Positions 59,326 to 64,000 of a stretch of DNA of 64,000 nucleotides are shown piece by piece (the stretch's first letter is position 1; the number at the start of each line of letters is the position of its first letter). This DNA comes from Mycolicibacterium monacense. Its GTDB lineage: Bacteria > Actinomycetota > Actinomycetes > Mycobacteriales > Mycobacteriaceae. A program made the position numbers and the translations under genes. The notes beneath the pieces are model-generated. The model was not told where the DNA came from. It saw only the letters and a program-made list of their open reading frames with translations, and did no database searches. The stretch lies in NCBI RefSeq assembly GCF_010731575.1, contig NZ_AP022617.1, positions 5,270,001 to 5,334,000 on the forward strand. Direction: 5' to 3'.

Positions 59326-62300
59326 TTACGGCTGGATGCGGATCTCGCCCGGCTTCCACAACCCGCTGTGCGTCGCGGTGCCCAGTTCGATCTGCGCCGG
59401 TTCGGCGTCGACGACGGTGTCGAAGCGGCGCAGCGAACCCCAGTCCTGACCCCAGTCCTGCGACAGGTACGTCGACATCACCGACGCCCGCAGCAGCAGG
59501 TCGGTGATCCCGAGCAGGCCGCCGTTGAGGCCGTCCTGCCACGTGTCGGTGCTCTGCAGCTTCGCGTAATAGTCCGGTGAGATCCTGAATTTGGGTACCT
59601 CGGTCACCCCGTTGGCGTGCAGCATCGGCTGCTGGCACGGGAACGCCAGCCCGACGGCCCAGTCCATCAGCACGGGTTGCTCGGAGCCGACGTACTCCTG
59701 GACCGACCGGACCTCCGGAACCCGCGGCGGCGTCACCGCGATCCAGTCGCCCTGACCGAGGTTGAGGTCCTCGGCGACCACCCGGACCGCCACCGCATCG
59801 GTGGGGATCTGGTCGCGCGGATACCGCAGGTTGCGCCACGACGGCGTCGGACCGATGTCGTAGGGGTCGACGCGTCCGGCCGGGACCGGTGCGCCGTCGG
59901 GTCCGGGGCGCGCGTATTCCAGCGCGACGGTCTGCCCGGAGGTGAATCCCTCTGCGACGCTGAGTCCGGAGATCGTGCCCGCCGCGGTGATCACCACCAG
60001 CGGGTGGGCGTCGTCGGGCGCGGGAAGTTCGTACCACGCGGACGTCAACCGGCTTTCCTGTTGCACGCCGGTCGAATACGTGCCGGCGACCGGGACCCGT
60101 GCCGGGTCGAGGCCGTAGGGCAGCGGCACCGTGGAGCCGTTCACCCCGGGCCGGGACAGCTGTTCGGGCTGATTCCAGTCGTAGTCCGTGCCGGGCTGCG
60201 GATTGTTCAACCGGATCGCCTCGGCGATGATCCGGTCGGGAACGCCGTTGGGGGAGAAGCCGCGCGGATCCGTGCCGCCGAGCGGGCCCAGCCGGCCCCA
60301 AGAGGGTTGACCGGGGCCGCCGGGCAGCGCACGCAGGAACCCGGCGTTCGAATCGGGTTCGACGAGCACGTCGTCGGCCAGGCCGCAGCCGCCGGCGAAC
60401 GCCCGGACGTTGGCCCATCCGTTGGAGTAGGTCGGGTACTGGCGCACCACGCCGACGGTCATCGACGCCACCATGAACACCACCATGAAGCCGGCGGCGA
60501 CCGGAATCGGTGCGGCGGTGAGCCTGTCGACGATCCGCGATTCGGGCCGCGGGGTCAGGTGCAGCCAGAACGCCCACGCCGCGGCGATCGCGAAGAGCGC
60601 GAAGAACACCGCGCTGACCGTCACCCCGCCCAGCTGGGGAACCGAGGTGTTGAAAGGCACCCCGAAGTTCGAGACGTACCACCACCCGTTGGTGGATGCG
60701 AAGCACAGCGCCAGCACGAACAGCAGCGCCGCCAGGAACGCCATCCGGTTACGTGCCGAACGCAAGACGACCGGCGACACCAGCACCGTCGCGAGCGCCG
60801 CCACCGCCGCACCCACGGCGGCGAACAGGCCGAAGTGGTGGATCCACTTGGTGGGGGTAAACATCAGGAAGAAGATCGTGGCGAAGATGATGCCCATCAG
60901 CCGCCAGGCGGGTCCGCGCGCAACCCCGGGGATCCGCTTGCGCCGCAACATGATGAACAGCGACGCGAACAGGGACAGCGCGGTGAACAGGAACGCCACG
61001 CGGCGGGCGATCGCGCCGTCGACGGTCGGCAGGATCAGGTAGTAGTAGCGCAGGTTCTCGGTGTACCACTCCTGGCTGGGGCCGATCGCGGTGCGGATCC
61101 TGGTGGCCTCCAACACCGTTGACAACGTCTGGTCGGCGAACACCACCGCCAGCACCACGGTGCCCGCGGCGAGCAGGGGTGCGAGCAACGGCCACGTGCC
61201 GACGGAGCGCCTGCGCCGCATCAGGATTCGCAGGATCGGGCGGCCACCGGCCACCAACGCGGCGACGGCGATCAGCCCGGTCGGCTGGATGCCCAGCGTG
61301 AACGCGGCGGTGGTGATGGCCAGCGCGGCGGGTGTGAGCCGGCCGGAGGTGACGGCGCGTTCGATCAGCACGTAGGTGATCAGCGCGCCCGTGGCGATCT
61401 GGCCTTCGGGCCGCAGCCCGTTGTTGAACGGCATCCACGCACCCAGCAGGACGAACCCGGCGGCCCACAGCGCCGGGCGGCTGGCGATCACCGCGGGACC
61501 GAGGCGGGGCAGCACCTCACGAGAGAGCAGCAGCCAGCACACGACGGCGCAGATCAGGTCGGGGAGCCGCATCCAGATGCTGGAGGTGCTGACGTGGGTC
61601 ATCAGCGCCAGCAGGTTGTAGTACCAGCCGAACGGATCCTCGGGGCTGCCGAACCAGCGGAAGTAGTTCGACATGTAGCCGGCGTGGTCGGCGACCCGCG
61701 CCATCTGCAGGATGTATCCGTCGTCGGATGAGTTCGCGCCGAGCACGTACCAGATCGCGAAACCGCCGAGCACGACGCCGTCGACGGCCGTCACGTTGCG
61801 CCAGCGCGTCGGGATCAGGCGGTGCATCCGCCGCCCGTCGAGGCGATCCAGCCGCCACAACGCCAGCAGCGCGACGACGGTCGAGATGATCGCCAGCAGG
61901 ATCGCGGTCAGTTTCAGCGCCGTGGGCTGCGTGGTGAAGCGGGTGTCGATCGTCGCCGACAACGACATCCCCGGTGGCGCCGGTCCGGTGAGGTCGGTGA
62001 ACACGCCGACGATCGCCGGCCGCAGGTTCGGATCGGAGTAACCGGTGCGCTGCGGTTGACCGGCGTTCTCGCCGGAAACCTGAGTGAGCCCGACGAACTC
62101 GGCGAACGTGCCGTCCTCGTTCGACGTGATCTCGATGCGCTCACATCCGGGGCCGGCGACCCGGTCGCGGTTCACGCTGGCGACCACCACGTTGCGCACG
62201 ATGACGTCGACGCGGGTGCGGGTGACGTTGACCAGCATCGCGTTCAGCGCCGCGTCACGGCCCTCGGCCGGTGCGGTGCCGAACAACAGCCCGCCGTCGC

Positions 62301-62529
62301 GGGGCATGGTGCGCACCACCTCGCACGGCACCGTCGCGGTCAGGCTGACCGGCGCCTGGGAGATCAGCGGTGCGGTCACGTTGGCGAACTGTCCCTGCTG
62401 GGGCCAGTTCAATGTGGCGGTGGTCTGGACGACCGGCAACAGCGGGGTCGCCACCGCCATCACGAAGCCGAGCAGGCCGGCGATCGTGGCGACCCAGCGC
62501 GTGATCCGAACATCCCGGCCCGCCCTCAC
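59326..62529 (-). CDS. embB: Arabinosyltransferase EmbB
   Basis: GT-C membrane transferase that builds the branched arabinan of arabinogalactan; ethambutol target. The 1067 residues have about 15 helices and two C-terminal carbohydrate-binding domains. [16 protein letters not shown] carries the catalytic DD and the Met (276) equivalent to ethambutol-resistance codon 306 of M. tuberculosis. NGLRPEG and [15 protein letters not shown] keep the residues equivalent to 406 and 497. The GTG at 62529 overlaps the embA stop (GTGA); another at 62562 would add 11 residues. EmbB identity rests on sequence and on lying last in embC-embA-embB order. Confidence 0.95.
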   Translation of the reverse strand: MRAGRDVRITRWVATIAGLLGFVMAVATPLLPVVQTTATLNWPQQGQFANVTAPLISQAPVSLTATVPCEVVRTMPRDGGLLFGTAPAEGRDAALNAMLVNVTRTRVDVIVRNVVVASVNRDRVAGPGCERIEITSNEDGTFAEFVGLTQVSGENAGQPQRTGYSDPNLRPAIVGVFTDLTGPAPPGMSLSATIDTRFTTQPTALKLTAILLAIISTVVALLALWRLDRLDGRRMHRLIPTRWRNVTAVDGVVLGGFAIWYVLGANSSDDGYILQMARVADHAGYMSNYFRWFGSPEDPFGWYYNLLALMTHVSTSSIWMRLPDLICAVVCWLLLSREVLPRLGPAVIASRPALWAAGFVLLGAWMPFNNGLRPEGQIATGALITYVLIERAVTSGRLTPAALAITTAAFTLGIQPTGLIAVAALVAGGRPILRILMRRRRSVGTWPLLAPLLAAGTVVLAVVFADQTLSTVLEATRIRTAIGPSQEWYTENLRYYYLILPTVDGAIARRVAFLFTALSLFASLFIMLRRKRIPGVARGPAWRLMGIIFATIFFLMFTPTKWIHHFGLFAAVGAAVAALATVLVSPVVLRSARNRMAFLAALLFVLALCFASTNGWWYVSNFGVPFNTSVPQLGGVTVSAVFFALFAIAAAWAFWLHLTPRPESRIVDRLTAAPIPVAAGFMVVFMVASMTVGVVRQYPTYSNGWANVRAFAGGCGLADDVLVEPDSNAGFLRALPGGPGQPSWGRLGPLGGTDPRGFSPNGVPDRIIAEAIRLNNPQPGTDYDWNQPEQLSRPGVNGSTVPLPYGLDPARVPVAGTYSTGVQQESRLTSAWYELPAPDDAHPLVVITAAGTISGLSVAEGFTSGQTVALEYARPGPDGAPVPAGRVDPYDIGPTPSWRNLRYPRDQIPTDAVAVRVVAEDLNLGQGDWIAVTPPRVPEVRSVQEYVGSEQPVLMDWAVGLAFPCQQPMLHANGVTEVPKFRISPDYYAKLQSTDTWQDGLNGGLLGITDLLLRASVMSTYLSQDWGQDWGSLRRFDTVVDAEPAQIELGTATHSGLWKPGEIRIQP

Positions 62530-64000
62530 GGCAGTGCCCTGATCGGTCCGCCGCGGTTCCACCCGAACACTCGCTTCGACCCTTCCTCGATGACGGCGTT
62601 GGGCGCCTCATCGCGCGGCACGACCCGGATGAAGCGTTCGATCGAACCCCAGTCCCGGTACCAGTCGTCGCTCAGGTAGGTCGGGATCGTCGCCGTCCGC
62701 AGCAGCGCCTGGATGAACAGGAACGGCCCGCCGTCCTCGGCGGACTGCCACTGATTCGACGACGTCACCACCTGCTTGAAGTTCGGCAGGATCCGGTACT
62801 CCGGCAGTTCGGCCACCCCGAGGTGTTCGGCGAACGGCCGCTGGCACGGGAAGTTCGCCGCGGTCGCGATGTCCATCAGCACCGGCGTCTGCGAACCGAG
62901 GAACTCACTGGCGGTCTGCAGCACCGGAACCCGTGGCGGGGTGAACCCGAACCACTGATCTTCCGACAGGTTCGGATCGTCGGCGACGATGCGGGCCACG
63001 TTGGCCTCCGGCGGCGCCCAGGCCAGCGGGAAGCGCAGGTTGCGCCACGCCTTCTGCTGGACGATGTCGATCGGCTGGACCTCGCCGAGCGCCTGGTAGG
63101 ACCCGTCCGGCCGGTGCACACCCCACTGCAGTTTGAGCGACTGCCCGTAGTTGAACGAGCCGTCCTCCTCGTAGTACCAGATCGCACCCGCGGCGGCGAC
63201 GGTCACGAGCGGCCGGTCCGGGGTCCGTGGCGGCAGCTGGTACCACGCCGACGTCGCCTCGGCGGCCACTCCTGCCTGGTCCGAGCCGGGCTCGTTGTAG
63301 CTGCCCATCACCGGGGTGCGGTCCGGATCCAGCCCGAACGGCAGGAACACCCGCGAACCGTTGACGCCCTCGGGGCCGTAGCCGCCGCCGGTGCCCGCCG
63401 CATAGCCGACGCCGATGTTCGGTTTGTCGACCGGTCCGTCGGAGTTCACGGTGCCGGGGTTGGCCGCCACGGGTTCGGCCGGTTCGAGGGTGTCGCTGAC
63501 GCCGTTGGGGGTGAACCCGACGGGGTCCTCACCGCCGAGCGGCCCGTACTCGCCGAAGCGCTGACCCGGAACCGGTTGCAGCATCCCGGCATTCGTATCG
63601 GCCTCGACGAGAACATGGTCGGCCATCGCGCAGCTGGAGTCGGACAGCCCGGACCGCAGGGCCGCCGCGTTGGCCGAGCCGATGGTGTAGACGGGGTAGC
63701 GCCCGACGGTGGCCTTGACCATCGACCCCAACTCGAGCACCACCATGATGGTGGCCACCACGAGCAGCGGGGTCGATGCCAGCGCCCGGTTGCGTCCGGT
63801 GTCGGCGACCTCGGTGTGCCCGGCGTAGTCGATGCGGAAGTGCAGCCAGCCGGCGAGGATGCCGCCGGCGATCGCGAGGACCAGGAAGATCGTGGTGACC
63901 GGGTAGCCGACGATGACCGGTTGCTTGTCGAACCAGGGCACCCCGTAGTTCGCGACGTAGAACCAGCCGTTGATCCCGGAGGTCGCCCACGCCAGCACGA
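62526..64000 (-). CDS. embA: Arabinosyltransferase EmbA, C-terminal part
   Basis: Partial gene: its 5' two thirds lie beyond the right edge. The visible 490 or so residues begin in late membrane helices ([32 protein letters not shown]) and continue through the extracellular C-terminal carbohydrate-binding region with [13 protein letters not shown] and [23 protein letters not shown] motifs, ending GGPIRALP. EmbA pairs with EmbB to make the terminal hexa-arabinofuranosyl motif. Named EmbA rather than EmbC because it directly precedes embB and shares a 4-nt overlap with it. Confidence 0.9.
   Translation of the reverse strand, partial: VLAWATSGINGWFYVANYGVPWFDKQPVIVGYPVTTIFLVLAIAGGILAGWLHFRIDYAGHTEVADTGRNRALASTPLLVVATIMVVLELGSMVKATVGRYPVYTIGSANAAALRSGLSDSSCAMADHVLVEADTNAGMLQPVPGQRFGEYGPLGGEDPVGFTPNGVSDTLEPAEPVAANPGTVNSDGPVDKPNIGVGYAAGTGGGYGPEGVNGSRVFLPFGLDPDRTPVMGSYNEPGSDQAGVAAEATSAWYQLPPRTPDRPLVTVAAAGAIWYYEEDGSFNYGQSLKLQWGVHRPDGSYQALGEVQPIDIVQQKAWRNLRFPLAWAPPEANVARIVADDPNLSEDQWFGFTPPRVPVLQTASEFLGSQTPVLMDIATAANFPCQRPFAEHLGVAELPEYRILPNFKQVVTSSNQWQSAEDGGPFLFIQALLRTATIPTYLSDDWYRDWGSIERFIRVVPRDEAPNAVIEEGSKRVFGWNRGGPIRALP

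Noticed and set aside
59270..60706. In-frame N-terminal extension of the HNH gene
   Set aside because: This part is antisense to embB and low-complexity Arg/Gly/Pro. The ATG at 59269 gives the normal DUF222 start.

Overview
The window is high-GC chromosomal DNA of a mycobacterium, most likely an environmental, fast-growing Mycolicibacterium-type species. It carries the galactan, arabinan and mycolate assembly genes that define the mycobacterial cell envelope: glf, glfT2, the decaprenyl-phosphoribose enzymes, aftB, fbpA/mpt51, the Rv3802-type lipase, fadD32-pks13-accD4, embB and embA. The gene order follows the M. tuberculosis segment from about Rv3855 (ethR) to Rv3794 (embA), read in one direction. 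These names come from recognising the protein sequences and order; no database was searched.

Region 1 (1-9.6 kb) holds a large catalase (katE), a Y-family polymerase (dinB) with an SOS box over its start, and the divergent ethR/ethA pair around a palindromic operator. A minus-strand run follows: DUF6474 protein, copC-copD, an H-NS-like Lys/Ala protein, a TipA-type MerR regulator and rraA.

Region 2 (9.6-19.3 kb) has a three-gene cassette (Pro/Thr-rich exported protein, ImmA/IrrE-like metalloprotease, seven-helix membrane protein) convergent with espR. Next is a GDT1/TMEM165-type exporter preceded by a yybP-ykoY manganese riboswitch, an Rv3847-like protein, and sodA with a strong terminator. 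An intergenic stretch contains a small membrane-protein ORF with a CRP-like site and a DnaA-box cluster. Then come a rhodanese, a DUF4328 membrane protein, glpQ1 and the ferritin bfrB.

Region 3 (19.4-34.3 kb) has an IdeR-box-headed operon (DUF2470 protein, CPBP protease, LCP protein), pheA with a histidine phosphatase, a zincin, a septum-formation protein, serS, an MBL-Rieske protein, two tandem acyltransferases with a gene-conversion-like tract, a HAD hydrolase and a peptidoglycan amidase.

Region 4 (34.4-64 kb) is envelope biosynthesis. erp is divergent from a long plus-strand series: glf-glfT2-PAP2-ubiA-aftB (galactan and arabinan donor), fbpA-mpt51-lipoprotein-culp6 (mycolyl transfer and lipase), and fadD32-pks13-accD4 (final mycolate condensation). 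A membrane serine/threonine kinase and a DUF222/HNH nuclease gene sit between this block and embB-embA on the minus strand. embA runs off the right edge. No tRNA, rRNA, CRISPR array or insertion sequence was recognised.
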